Positions 45,017 through 55,792 of a stretch of DNA of 64,000 bases are shown in pieces. Position 1 is the first letter of the stretch; each line of letters opens with the position of its first letter. Location: positions 395,501 through 459,500 of the forward strand of contig NZ_RQGH01000011.1 of the NCBI RefSeq assembly GCF_004769635.1, given 5' to 3'. A program made the translations under genes and the position numbers. The notes below the pieces were generated by a model, which had not been told where the DNA came from, did not search any database, and was given only the letters and a program-made list of their open reading frames with translations. Origin of the DNA: Leptospira jelokensis (GTDB lineage Bacteria > Spirochaetota > Leptospiria > Leptospirales > Leptospiraceae).

Positions 45017-45591
45017 TATTTTTGCCTCCGAATGGACTTGTAGGGGTCCATAAAGGTGCTGATCCCAACCGTTGGGAAGGAAACAAGGATTCCTAAAAAC
45101 ACATAAAGCACCAAACAGGTGAAAACGGATTTTACTTCCCCTAAAATACCAAAATCAGGAGGAGGCGGTAAAAAACTCAAATTGACCAAGATGGAGAAGA
45201 GGAAACTAGGTAAAAATAGGAAAAATAAGGACAAAGAATGGAGGAGTATACAGCCCATCCGGTTCCCACCCACAGCCATCATCACTCCGATATCTCCCAG
45301 CGCATGTAGGCAATGGAAGAAAAATAAAGTCATCAGTGCAAAGCTTGTGGCGTAAAAAAGAATCTGAGGAGACTTGTCAAAGGAAACGATACTAGTAAGA
45401 GACACTCCTGCATACAAGTGGAAGTGGATCCGTACCGCAAGTACGAGGAAAGTAAAAACAAGGGTTCCCACAAGGCCATAGGCCAAGGAATAGAGACGAT
45501 CTCTCGTGAGAAGTCGAAGAGCAAACGAAATGTAGGTGAGTTGTATCACTTCCAGGACAGAATTGACGTAAGACTCTTTTTTACCAACCAA
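45016..45591 (-). CDS. small FtsX-like ABC permease, no periplasmic domain
   Basis: 191 residues: about four membrane helices and the cytosolic coupling region [20 protein letters not shown], which matches the FtsX/LolE loop between the last helices. The first helix is followed by a short loop, so the usual 200-residue periplasmic domain is missing. Start is uncertain: TTG at 45591 leaves 26 bases to the divergent gene; GTG at 45549 is an alternative. First gene of the operon. Confidence 0.68.
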   Translation of the reverse strand: MVGKKESYVNSVLEVIQLTYISFALRLLTRDRLYSLAYGLVGTLVFTFLVLAVRIHFHLYAGVSLTSIVSFDKSPQILFYATSFALMTLFFFHCLHALGDIGVMMAVGGNRMGCILLHSLSLFFLFLPSFLFSILVNLSFLPPPPDFGILGEVKSVFTCLVLYVFLGILVSFPTVGISTFMDPYKSIRRQK

Positions 45592-45617
45592 AATAGGAAT
45601 TTAGGAAGGATTCGAAT

Positions 45618-47162
45618 TTGGCATTTTTTATCTTTGTAGGAGCCGCTGTGATTATGCTAGGCTTTCTCTTGACCTTTGTCATTGGTCAAAGGCGGGATAG
45701 TTATGCCAAAGCCCTAAGCCTTGCAACTTTAGGGAATTTTCTAGATGCTCGCGCCCTAGTTCGGGAAAAATTGGAAGAAGACCACCAAAACCCCTATGGT
45801 CACTACGTGATGGCAAAAATTTATGCCATGGAAAATGACCCGTTAAACGAAGCCAAACACCTCGAAATCATCAAAAAAAACAATCGATACAACAAGGAAA
45901 TTGATCCCGTCACGGTTTCGAACCGGATTGCGGAGATTTATTATAACAAAGATTTTTTTGAAGAGGCGTTTTTCCACTACCTCGATACCCTGCAAACCGA
46001 CCGCTCCAATCCAATTGCATGCATCCGATTGGGATTTATGGCCCTCGGACAAAAAGAATTCAAAATTGCTGACCATTTTTTTTCCCGAATCCCGGAAGAA
46101 AAAATAAATCTCACTTCGTTTTACATCGCGAAGGGTGTGATCTCAGGGGTCACGGGTGGGGGAAAGGAAAGAGATTACTTTGAAAAAGCTTATAAACTCG
46201 AAAAAACTCCTGTCTCCGGATTTTTGTATGCACTTTCCCTTTCCAGGGAAAACAAACACAAGGAGGCAGTGAAAACTGCCATCGCCATCAGTGAACAAAT
46301 CGAAGACGAATTTGTTAGGTTCACTTTATTCCAGTTCCTTATGACAGAAGCCATCCTTATGCAAAATTTCCCGGAGGCTCTAAAGTATGGAAGGTTATGC
46401 CTTGAGATGGCAAAACTCAACGCATGGCAAAGTGAAATCACAGAGTGTAGCATCCATTTTGCGATGATCACAACCTATATGGGTAGGTATGAGGAAGGGG
46501 CCGAATACCTAATCGAAGCAGAAGCAGAACGATTGGATGATCCTGATGTGATTGCCCTTGCGAATTTAAAATACCGTTTGGAAAGGGGCACTGGGACCGT
46601 TGAATCCTTGACCCATGAATACGACCTAACACGTGAATTGAATTTATTATCTGTGAATATTTTCCCGAACTCACGTTATTTCGAACTGAGTGGGATGCGA
46701 TCCTCCAAACCATTTAACATCAAGGGGATGGTGGATGAAAATGGAAAAAAACTAACATCCAAATTGGACATGCTTGGCTTAGATAAATTTGAAAAATTCA
46801 TAAGCCTTCCTGGAACCAATTTTAAAAACCAAGCTACCCGAATGGTGATGAGCCTTGGTTACCGGGTGACAAAAGAAATTTCCAATCCCGAAGCAGATGG
46901 TGTCAATTTGCTTGCTTCCTCAAAAGAAGATGTAAACAAACGGGCATTATTTCGAGTGCGAAAGTGGAAAGATGCTAAGGTATCGGATGTATTTCTACGA
47001 GAGATGACAAACCAAATGGAAGATTTAGGCGCATCCAAAGGATATGTGATCGGCAATTTTGATGTTACAGAAGCTGGAAAAAAAATCATCTCTGCAAGTA
47101 ATGGTGCTCTTGAAATGTATTCAGGGGATTTGTTTGAGGACCTCCTCAACAAAACGATGTAA
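45618..47162 (+). CDS. TPR membrane protein with degenerate Mrr-like domain
   Basis: 514 residues from TTG at 45618 (AGGAAGGA upstream). One N-terminal membrane helix (about 3-22), eight or so TPR-like helical pairs (about 30-320), then a C-terminal domain of the Mrr/PD-(D/E)XK type: NQATRMVMSLGYRVTKE, EADGVNLLA (Asp427), and FDVTEAGKKI. The expected (E/Q)-x-K is replaced by Arg446-Val-Arg448, so nuclease activity is probably lost. Its stop overlaps the next ATG (TAATG). Confidence 0.72.
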   Translation: MAFFIFVGAAVIMLGFLLTFVIGQRRDSYAKALSLATLGNFLDARALVREKLEEDHQNPYGHYVMAKIYAMENDPLNEAKHLEIIKKNNRYNKEIDPVTVSNRIAEIYYNKDFFEEAFFHYLDTLQTDRSNPIACIRLGFMALGQKEFKIADHFFSRIPEEKINLTSFYIAKGVISGVTGGGKERDYFEKAYKLEKTPVSGFLYALSLSRENKHKEAVKTAIAISEQIEDEFVRFTLFQFLMTEAILMQNFPEALKYGRLCLEMAKLNAWQSEITECSIHFAMITTYMGRYEEGAEYLIEAEAERLDDPDVIALANLKYRLERGTGTVESLTHEYDLTRELNLLSVNIFPNSRYFELSGMRSSKPFNIKGMVDENGKKLTSKLDMLGLDKFEKFISLPGTNFKNQATRMVMSLGYRVTKEISNPEADGVNLLASSKEDVNKRALFRVRKWKDAKVSDVFLREMTNQMEDLGASKGYVIGNFDVTEAGKKIISASNGALEMYSGDLFEDLLNKTM

Positions 47163-47809
47163 TGCGAAAACATTGCCTGGTTATGATTCCAAAAGTCCCT
47201 AATCAAAAGAATTGTATGTTTCTTTGGAATGGTGTCGTATTTCTTATCCTCATTTGTTTTTTAAATTCCTGTTTTCTTCCCAATCGAGAGAAAGCCAATG
47301 GATTGAATCCGTCAGCAAACGAAGTCCAAACACGTAAAATCCAATGCCCTTTTCCCGTTACCATGGGAGCCATTTATGGAAAAGGCATCACCAATTTTGA
47401 TAAAACCATGGTTTTATTTGTAACCAAACAATTATTACTTGATTTATGTGAAGGGCATTTTCGGCATTTGTTGTCTTATGTAGAAAAAGAAACAGGATTG
47501 TTTGTGGATGCCAAAGGATACTGGACCATTCAGGAAGTAGAGGAAGACTTAAACGATCCTGATGGATACTTCGCCCTCTATTATATCAATCAAACGAAAC
47601 TAAACCAAACAAAGGGAAGTAGTGGAAACCTAACCATCCGTGATGTTTTTTTGGAAGCGGGTCCTGTTGTTTTAGATTTTTATATTGGATCGAGTGAAGA
47701 AGTAGAAATCAAATTTCGATTTCCAAAAGATCCTAAGTTAGAACGTTATCTCATCAATCCTAATTTTATCAAAATCAAAAACACTTGGTATTTGCACCGC
47801 ATGTTTTAG
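47162..47809 (+). CDS. hypothetical lipoprotein, 215 aa
   Basis: Long N-terminus with a hydrophobic stretch (about 20-36) ending LNS-C (Cys37), a lipobox if translation starts at 47162; a start at ATG 47216 would give a more usual signal length. The mature protein has alternating strands (FYIGSSEEVEIKFRFPKDP) and no recognised domain. TAATG-coupled to the TPR/Mrr-like gene. Convergent with ruvA with no bases between stops. Confidence 0.68.
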   Translation: MRKHCLVMIPKVPNQKNCMFLWNGVVFLILICFLNSCFLPNREKANGLNPSANEVQTRKIQCPFPVTMGAIYGKGITNFDKTMVLFVTKQLLLDLCEGHFRHLLSYVEKETGLFVDAKGYWTIQEVEEDLNDPDGYFALYYINQTKLNQTKGSSGNLTIRDVFLEAGPVVLDFYIGSSEEVEIKFRFPKDPKLERYLINPNFIKIKNTWYLHRMF

Positions 47810-48409
47810 TCATTTGGTGCCTGTGATCACTTGTTTCACAATGTCAGAAGCACTAAGTCCTGGATGATTTTTCTTTGCATCTGATACTTGTTTTGTGGCA
47901 GTTTTTTCGTCAAAACCCAGTTGGATGAGGGCAAGGGTTGCCAAATCGGTTTCTCGATCCAAAACATTGTTTTCCGTTGTTCCTTCGTTTAAAAAGATTT
48001 CGAATTTTTTTAGGTTTTGTTTGATTTCAAATAGAATTTTTTCAGAAGTTTTCCCTTTTACTTTTGGGATTTTTTCTAAGGTTTTTTTATCATCTGCTTT
48101 TGCAATTTGGTACAAATCATCTGCTTGGAAAAATGATAAAATTTTTAAGGCAGTGAGTTCGCCAATCCCATGTAGGGATTTGATGAGTTCGAATAATTCT
48201 CGATCTTTTTTTTGTGCAAAGCCAAACAACCGTTGTGCGCGGTCTGTAATGGAGTGGTAGGTATGGATAAAAATCTCCTGTCCAAGTTTCTCTTTGCATT
48301 CTAGATGAAGGGGAAAGGGAATCATCACTTCATAACCAACACCTGAAACTTCGACCACCAAACGATCGATTTCTAATTGGAGTAATTTTCCACGTAAACT
48401 TGCTATCAT
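47810..48409 (-). CDS. ruvA: Holliday junction DNA helicase subunit RuvA
   Basis: 199 residues, normal length. N-terminal OB fold (MIASLRGKLLQLE..VEVSGVGYEV), two helix-hairpin-helix motifs (LHGIGELTALKIL; IPKVKGKTSEKI, where family members usually have GIGKKTAERI), an acidic linker and a C-terminal three-helix domain that contacts RuvB (ALIQLGFDEKTATKQV). It binds four-way junctions and loads RuvB. ruvB and ruvC are not in the window. Confidence 0.94.
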   Translation of the reverse strand: MIASLRGKLLQLEIDRLVVEVSGVGYEVMIPFPLHLECKEKLGQEIFIHTYHSITDRAQRLFGFAQKKDRELFELIKSLHGIGELTALKILSFFQADDLYQIAKADDKKTLEKIPKVKGKTSEKILFEIKQNLKKFEIFLNEGTTENNVLDRETDLATLALIQLGFDEKTATKQVSDAKKNHPGLSASDIVKQVITGTK

Positions 48410-48546
48410 AATGACTTCTCCTTTCCTATTGTAGGCGGGGAAGAATTATGACTACTCTTCTTTTTTTTTAAAGAATCTTTCCGAAGAGCGAACGATAACA
48501 AAAAGGTTACTTGTAATTTTAAAAAGAAGAGTTAAAAACAGTTGTT

Positions 48547-50421
48547 GTGAAACGGATCCGAAAATCAAAAAATCCTGCCCTGGCCCAGTACCTCACCTTA
48601 GCGGATTTATTCAAAAATCTCCCACATTCGGTCCTTCGTGAGATGATGGACCATACGGTCCGGGAATTCTTAAAAGGAGGAGAGGTTTTATTTTTAGAAA
48701 ATTCCATAGGGAATGATTTGTACATCTTGGCTGCAGGGAAACTTCGTTATGAGAAACGTGGGGCGGATGGAAGTTTGCGTGATAGCGGGGAATTCAAACG
48801 ACTTGATATCATTGGGGAACTCAGTTTGTTTACCGGTGAAAAACGTTCTGCAACTGTCAAAGCAGTGCGTGATTCGGAACTCATCCGAGTTCCAAGAGAA
48901 GTGGCACTTTCCATCCTCGTCAAATACCCAGAAAGCCTTTTGCAAATCACTAAAATCATCGCAGAAAGGCTTGCGCATGCAAAAACCGAATCGAAACCTT
49001 TTGTGCCACAAGCAAAAACATTTTCTTTATTATCCTCTCTTCCTGAAAAAACAATTTTAGATGCCATCCATTACCTCGGTCTTGTTTTTTTGAGGTATGG
49101 TTCGTTTTATGTGGTCGACGAATCCATGTTTAACGAAAGAGTTAAGGAACTTGAGAAATTAGAAGAAGCCGACCGCGAGCCTTGGATCATTCGATTTTTC
49201 ACTCAGATTGAATCAGAATATGATTATATCTTTTACATTTTAAAAGATGGAAAAAGTATCAGCTCGTTTGCGGAAAGGGCTCTCCGCCAATCTGATAGTT
49301 TTGTGTATATCAAAGATGCATGTGAAACGCCAACTTGTATCGAATTAGAAGCTTTTATCGACAAACGTAAGTATCACGATAGAAACCATGTATTGGTTTT
49401 AATCCAACCAGACAAAAATTCAGTGATCACAGGTACCATCAAACATTTAGAAAAACGAAGGTACGAACGCCATTACCATGTTCATATGGAACGGATGGAT
49501 ACTTGGGAACGATTGGGAAGGGGTTTACTTGGAAAATCCATTGGCCTTGCACTCGGTGGTGGTGCCGCAAAAGGTTTTGCTCACTTAGGAGTGTTAAAGG
49601 CCTTAGAAGAAAATTCAATTCCCATCGATATGGTTTCTGGTACAAGTGCAGGTGCGATTTTTTCTGCCCTCATTGCCATGGGAGAATCCAGTGAAGCAAG
49701 TAAAGCCAAAGCCAAAGAATTTTGGGTTTCCAGGGAGCTCTTGAATGAGTACACAATCCCTGTTTTATCACTCACGACTGGACGTAAGTATACGGAAGCC
49801 ATCCGTGAATTTTTTGGAGAGATCCAAATAGAAGATTTATGGATTCCTTATTTTGCGATTGCGACTGACTTATCCCATTCCGAAATCGAAGTGCAAGAAA
49901 GGGGGAGTTTGTGGAAAGCCATTCGTGCGAGTACTTCGATCCCTGGAGTGGTCCCACCTTTTATCAATGAAGGGATTGTGTATGTTGATGGCGGGGTTCT
50001 CGACAATGTGCCAGGCATTACCTTAAAGGAACGTGGTGTGGGCAAGGTGATTTCCGTTGATGTATTTGGAGATATTTATCCAGACCAAGACCGTGAACTT
50101 TGTGATTACTTTGATCCGAATCGGCCTGGTGTGATGACAAATCCCTTCTTTCAAATGACTAACCTAATCAATTTCCAAGACCTAATGAAACCCAAATTCC
50201 CTCCCATTGGTGACATCATCATTCGTTCCATTTTGGCATCGAGTCGGGAAAGGATCCGCCAAACTGAAAAAATATCCGATTTGTTTTTGCAAATCCCAAC
50301 CAATAATTTTGGGTTACTCGATTGGTTTGCCTACGAACGATTGATTGAACTAGGATACATATCTTCAGTTGAGAAAATCAGAATGAACCGAGAGAAATTC
50401 ATAAATCCTTCTTTACAATGA
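48547..50421 (+). CDS. patatin-like phospholipase with cyclic-nucleotide-binding domain
   Basis: 624 residues from GTG at 48547. The N-terminal cNMP-binding domain (about 20-140; GDLYILAAGKL, GELSLFTGEKRSATVKA) is followed by a region of unknown fold (150-320) and a patatin domain: oxyanion LGGGAAKGFAH, GTSAG with nucleophile Ser367, and the DGG of the dyad at Asp481. It resembles bacterial NTE/RssA relatives: a lipase regulated by cAMP or cGMP. The stop overlaps the next gene by four bases (ATGA). Confidence 0.91.
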   Translation: MKRIRKSKNPALAQYLTLADLFKNLPHSVLREMMDHTVREFLKGGEVLFLENSIGNDLYILAAGKLRYEKRGADGSLRDSGEFKRLDIIGELSLFTGEKRSATVKAVRDSELIRVPREVALSILVKYPESLLQITKIIAERLAHAKTESKPFVPQAKTFSLLSSLPEKTILDAIHYLGLVFLRYGSFYVVDESMFNERVKELEKLEEADREPWIIRFFTQIESEYDYIFYILKDGKSISSFAERALRQSDSFVYIKDACETPTCIELEAFIDKRKYHDRNHVLVLIQPDKNSVITGTIKHLEKRRYERHYHVHMERMDTWERLGRGLLGKSIGLALGGGAAKGFAHLGVLKALEENSIPIDMVSGTSAGAIFSALIAMGESSEASKAKAKEFWVSRELLNEYTIPVLSLTTGRKYTEAIREFFGEIQIEDLWIPYFAIATDLSHSEIEVQERGSLWKAIRASTSIPGVVPPFINEGIVYVDGGVLDNVPGITLKERGVGKVISVDVFGDIYPDQDRELCDYFDPNRPGVMTNPFFQMTNLINFQDLMKPKFPPIGDIIIRSILASSRERIRQTEKISDLFLQIPTNNFGLLDWFAYERLIELGYISSVEKIRMNREKFINPSLQ

Positions 50422-51698
50422 AGGATTCACAGTCTACTCATTGGATCATGTTTTCAGAATTTTCTTTCCGTATGACAGGCCGATGGTTTATCCTTTTTAT
50501 TTTCCTATTTCCCTTTCTTTTACACTCTCAAAACTTAGATAACTTACTTAAGTCGGGATACAACAAACAAGAAACCTTACTCATCCGAAATGAAATCCGA
50601 AAGAAATTGGGAGACCGGGCCAACCAAAAACAAATCCAAGATACCATCGAATCCCTTCGCGTATGGGCTGTGTTTGAATCCATGAGCCCGTCTGAATTTG
50701 CCTTGGAAGTGGAACGATTTGTCATTTTACAGGACCACGGTTATGATTGGGAAGAGGTAGAAGACCTGATTCCCTATTTCATCACCACCAAACCATCGAA
50801 AGCCGAAATCCCTTTTTTTGGAAAATTCTATCGTGAGATGAACTTAAGCCAAGTCCCAGAAGAAGAGATCATTCAATTTTTCCAATTGGCAAAAAAGAAA
50901 CGTTGGACAGGAGATACCATTTTTGTTGCAGGAAGACTTTATGTTTTACTTCGAAAACAGGAACCTAATTCTAGTTTGGTGTTCAATCTTCTCGAAAAAA
51001 AATTACCAAATAAAGTAACAAGTTTAAATCCCGAAAAACAGAAAAAAATATTCATTGAGATCAAATCAGATTCCAAAGGACTTGTGGATGATGAAAAATG
51101 GAGTTTGGTGATCGAAGATACAATTTCTGTTTTGAATGGCAAAAATTCCATTTCGGATTTTAAGGTGTCAAACCGCCGAACAGAAATCCTTTGGAATGAA
51201 GAAGGCAATTGGATCAAAAAAGAAAGACCAAAATTAGATCCTAGTTTGATTTTTATCGAAGAACAAACGAGTTTAGTCCTTTCTCCAGAAAAACAAGAAT
51301 CCAAACGAAAACTTGTGGATCCAGTGGGAAGGCAGTGGATTGGAACGCCTTATCTGTATGGTGGGTATTCCAAACGTGGCATTGATTGTTCAGGTCTTAC
51401 CAAATCCATACTCACTGATACAAAAATTGGTATGAAGGAGAAAGCCATCCCACGTTCGGCAAGAGACCAAGCAACTATTGGAAACTTTGTTTCCCGAGAA
51501 AAACAAGAGATTGGAAATTTGGTCTTTTTTTCGGCTTCCCCCAATACAAAAAAAATCACTCATGTCGGTTTAGTATTAGAAAATGGAAATTTTATCCATG
51601 CCTCAACTAGCAGAGGTGTTGTCATCCAATCACTCAATGAAAAATGGTGGAAGGAACGTTACGTCACTGGACGAGATATCTTTGTAAGCGGTAAGTAG
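50418..51698 (+). CDS. NlpC/P60 cell-wall endopeptidase
   Basis: 426 residues with an N-terminal membrane/signal segment (about 20-38), a long helical region (40-300) and a C-terminal NlpC/P60 domain (about 305-420): YGGYSKRGIDCSGL with nucleophile Cys, THVGLVLENGNFIHAS with the catalytic His. It cleaves peptidoglycan stem peptides (typically between D-Glu and meso-Dap or Lys). Coupled to the patatin upstream; two bases before the next patatin. Confidence 0.87.
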   Translation: MKDSQSTHWIMFSEFSFRMTGRWFILFIFLFPFLLHSQNLDNLLKSGYNKQETLLIRNEIRKKLGDRANQKQIQDTIESLRVWAVFESMSPSEFALEVERFVILQDHGYDWEEVEDLIPYFITTKPSKAEIPFFGKFYREMNLSQVPEEEIIQFFQLAKKKRWTGDTIFVAGRLYVLLRKQEPNSSLVFNLLEKKLPNKVTSLNPEKQKKIFIEIKSDSKGLVDDEKWSLVIEDTISVLNGKNSISDFKVSNRRTEILWNEEGNWIKKERPKLDPSLIFIEEQTSLVLSPEKQESKRKLVDPVGRQWIGTPYLYGGYSKRGIDCSGLTKSILTDTKIGMKEKAIPRSARDQATIGNFVSREKQEIGNLVFFSASPNTKKITHVGLVLENGNFIHASTSRGVVIQSLNEKWWKERYVTGRDIFVSGK

Positions 51699-51699
51699 A

Positions 51700-52602
<903 letters not shown>

Positions 52603-52603
52603 T

Positions 52604-54112
52604 TTAGTTTCTGGAACTCACCATGATGTAAATGGAATGAGCACTGTATTCAAAGGATTGGGCAAGTGAATTGGGGTCAATCCTAGAAGTTCCATAACCA
52701 AGTTCGCGGATGTAGGTGACGGAAACTGATGATTTTGAAGTGACCCAAGAGAATCCTAAACTCAAACCCCGATTCCTCGAGTATTCGTTTCGTGGATTTG
52801 TACCAGACCTTGCTACCTTATAAACCACGCTCGTTTCTCCCGACGATTGAGAAACTTGGTTTCCAAATGTATTTTGTAAGTACAAATCAACAGCAGACTC
52901 TGTCCATGAAATGGGTTTTGTATTGGGTTCGTTTGTGTAAATCCCACCAAGTACGGCAAAGGTGTCAGCAAGGTAGTACTCCATGCCTGCCGCAAAATTG
53001 GTGGTGGAGATACGAGTGAGTTCTCTCACTTCAGTGTCATTGATTGTATACGTGACCCTTCTTCCTAATGTGCTAATTTCATCCTGGTTCCTTCTTATCT
53101 TATAACCGGAGGTATGGATCATATCAAAGGATGCAAGGAATCTGGCTGTTGGGAAAAATGCCACACCAAACCGCATTTCGGATGTTTGGGGGATGGATGT
53201 GATGAGTTTTGGTTTTTGAGTGAGGACACCTTGTTCGATGGAGGAGGCACTTTCACCTGTTCCTTCTATGAAATCAATGGCTGATGTTCCGGGCCGTCTT
53301 GTGGAATCAGCATACACTTCATTGTACAATCTGTCTCCACCTGTAACAAAAATCCTGCGGTAACTCATTCCAAGGGAGAGTTTTGGATTGGGTTGGTATT
53401 GGATTCCAAACACTGGCATAAGACCTGTAGTCTTTCTGTTGTCCACATAAGAACGCATCACATAACTCAAATCTGAAAACTGTTGGAATTGTGTCCTCGA
53501 AGCTTCCTTGGTATCATTCATATAATAAAGTGTAGCACCTAAAGAGAGTTTGTCGTTTACAAGGTATGCTAAACTAGGCCCTACAAGGAGTTGGTTGTAC
53601 CTTTCTTTTGTATAATTCCTTGTGGAATTGATAGAAGGAGAAACAAGTGGGTAGTTTACTTGGTCCACTCGGTTGTACGAATAATTGTATGTATTCACAA
53701 TCGAAAATGCAAATTTCCACCGGTCAAAGTTTTTTAAAAGTCCAATGAAATTGGGATCAAAACCTTGGTGGGTTTGGTTGTATCTTTGTCCTGGAGTATC
53801 TATATTGATATAACTACGTTTCACATCTTTAAAATTACTGGCAGATATGGAAATCCCATCGTTATGGGTGAACCCAAGTCCCGCAGGGTTGTAATAGGCA
53901 CCAGACGGGTCATCAGCGATTGCCGTAAAGGCACCGGCAAGTCCCGCCGCTCGTTCTCCATAAAATCCATGTAAGTTGTGGAAAGGTTCGGAAGCGAACA
54001 TAGATTTTGGATAGTTTGATAATGCAAAAAGGAATGTAACTAGAAGGAAAAATCGAAATTTGGATTTTGATTTTACGGGTCCGCTTGGGTTCTGGAAGGG
54101 TTTTTTTGACAT
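52604..54112 (-). CDS. OmpP1/FadL-family outer-membrane transporter
   Basis: 502 residues. Signal peptide ends after SMFAS. Mature N-terminus carries the FadL hatch motif AAGLAGAFTAIADDPSGAYYNPAGL (positions about 55-79), then many amphipathic beta strands with aromatic girdle residues. FadL-type channels take up hydrophobic compounds such as fatty acids, which fits the lipases encoded next to it. Convergent with the patatin gene. Confidence 0.87.
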   Translation of the reverse strand: MSKKPFQNPSGPVKSKSKFRFFLLVTFLFALSNYPKSMFASEPFHNLHGFYGERAAGLAGAFTAIADDPSGAYYNPAGLGFTHNDGISISASNFKDVKRSYINIDTPGQRYNQTHQGFDPNFIGLLKNFDRWKFAFSIVNTYNYSYNRVDQVNYPLVSPSINSTRNYTKERYNQLLVGPSLAYLVNDKLSLGATLYYMNDTKEASRTQFQQFSDLSYVMRSYVDNRKTTGLMPVFGIQYQPNPKLSLGMSYRRIFVTGGDRLYNEVYADSTRRPGTSAIDFIEGTGESASSIEQGVLTQKPKLITSIPQTSEMRFGVAFFPTARFLASFDMIHTSGYKIRRNQDEISTLGRRVTYTINDTEVRELTRISTTNFAAGMEYYLADTFAVLGGIYTNEPNTKPISWTESAVDLYLQNTFGNQVSQSSGETSVVYKVARSGTNPRNEYSRNRGLSLGFSWVTSKSSVSVTYIRELGYGTSRIDPNSLAQSFEYSAHSIYIMVSSRN

Positions 54113-54166
54113 ACGATTCTATATTCTTTTCGGATTTTATTGAACTACTATTTCGATTGATGATTT

Positions 54167-55693
54167 TTATAATTGGTAAATAACATCTGCTAGGGGAGTG
54201 TATACTTCATTTCCATTTGCATCTACTTCATACCGGTACACGACTGCCGTCGCTACTTGGTTTGCTTGGCCATAAAAGTCTACGTAATAGGAAACTGTGG
54301 AATCGGATTCGTTTTCATAAAATTCACCCCACCCGATGTATTCATCTGGAAAATCATCTGGATCCACTCCCGCGGGCATGATGACAAAGGCATCATAGGC
54401 AGAGTAGGCTCCGGAACCAATTCCAGCACCAGGAGGAGTGATGGTAAAGTCCACATACACATCCCATTCAAAGCTATACGCTGTTTCGATAAACTCTCCG
54501 TATAAGTCGGTATCGAGGACCCCAAGTTCTTCATATTCATCATTTACAGGTGCATCAATATCATAATAATCAACTGCAAAATAAGTAATGTCCCCATTGT
54601 TATCATAGGTTTCTGTTAAGTAGTATTCAAAGTTGTCAGCATTGTCAATGTATTCCGTTAACACATAACCACCGAAATCATTGGTGCGACCTTTTACGGA
54701 AGTGGTAATTTTGTTACCGGCGGCATCATCGTATACATTGCTATAATTCAGAGTCACACAATTGTTAGCGTTGGCATTTGTATCATTCGCACATTCTTCA
54801 AAGGTAAATCTGGTTGTGGATTTATCAGTGTTGCCCGAACCCGAAGTGACTTGTTTGATATTGAGGATTGCTTTGTCTTTTTTTCCGTTTTGTGTGATGT
54901 AAGTGATAGAGGCATCAACACTTAGCGAGATACCAAATACCTTTAGCGAACGACTGATGGAACTCAAAACCTTTGTTTTGTCATTTTTGAATTTGATACT
55001 TTTTTGGAATTTGTTGTTTGCTGGGCAAGGTTGGGGGGTACCAAGCGAATCGGCAAACGAATACTCCACTTCAATATCATATTCATTATTACTTAAGTTC
55101 CTGAAAACCATCGCTGGAGTTGGTACGGCTTGGCCAATGAAAGGCAATAATCCTTCATTTTGCAAACTGACGAGTTCTCCTCTTGCTTCTTCTGTACTGA
55201 GACCAAGCCTTTCGATCCCTTCTAAAAATTCATCTTCCATCGCTTGTGTGATGCGCACCGTAGACGTTCCACCAGGGATACAAACTCCAGGACTTGCTTT
55301 TGCGATTGTATAGGAACCACTAATGAGTACTAAATCTTTTTTGGAGTCGCGTAAGATTTCGGCAACGATCCCCGTACCTTCGGTTAAAAAGTTTTGTCCA
55401 GTAAAACCATAGTCCAAAGTGTCCTGTGCAATGCCTTTATTTGTAAAATTCATTTTCGATGTTTTGCGTTTGGTTTGCAAACTGGCGCCGAGTCCACTAG
55501 AAGGCTTACGAATGGACCTTGGAACGGCCACACTTAGATTGGAAGGTAGCTCTGAATTGATACTGGATGATAATAAACTTCGGATAAAAAAACGTGTGAC
55601 TAAGGCACTCAGTGAATTACTTTCATCTTTTTCTTTTTTGCATCCTACGAAGATGGCAAAAGATAAAAAGAGGATAAGAAAAAAATGTTTCAT
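54167..55693 (-). CDS. large hypothetical lipoprotein, 508 aa
   Basis: Signal ends FVG-C (Cys18) followed by KKEKDES. The mature protein is rich in Asp, Tyr and Asn with beta-type repeats in the C-terminal half (about 330-500, including VDYYDIDAPVNDEYEELG). There are pairs of Cys in the middle (ECANDTNANANNC) that could form a disulfide. I do not recognise a family. It is upstream of the FadL-type gene on the same strand, 54 bases apart. Confidence 0.7.
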   Translation of the reverse strand: MKHFFLILFLSFAIFVGCKKEKDESNSLSALVTRFFIRSLLSSSINSELPSNLSVAVPRSIRKPSSGLGASLQTKRKTSKMNFTNKGIAQDTLDYGFTGQNFLTEGTGIVAEILRDSKKDLVLISGSYTIAKASPGVCIPGGTSTVRITQAMEDEFLEGIERLGLSTEEARGELVSLQNEGLLPFIGQAVPTPAMVFRNLSNNEYDIEVEYSFADSLGTPQPCPANNKFQKSIKFKNDKTKVLSSISRSLKVFGISLSVDASITYITQNGKKDKAILNIKQVTSGSGNTDKSTTRFTFEECANDTNANANNCVTLNYSNVYDDAAGNKITTSVKGRTNDFGGYVLTEYIDNADNFEYYLTETYDNNGDITYFAVDYYDIDAPVNDEYEELGVLDTDLYGEFIETAYSFEWDVYVDFTITPPGAGIGSGAYSAYDAFVIMPAGVDPDDFPDEYIGWGEFYENESDSTVSYYVDFYGQANQVATAVVYRYEVDANGNEVYTPLADVIYQL

Positions 55694-55792
55694 CGCCCAT
55701 TCATCACAATGGATTCATAAGAATTGTCAATACGAAAGTCAAAAGTAAAAAAAGAGTTTTCAAACTTTAGGAAGAGATCACATTCAAGGGAA

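Noticed and set aside
48440..48475. GAAGA/TCTTC stem followed by nine T as a terminator
   Set aside because: The stem is only five base pairs with an 11-base loop, and no plus-strand gene ends just before it (ruvA lies on the other strand).
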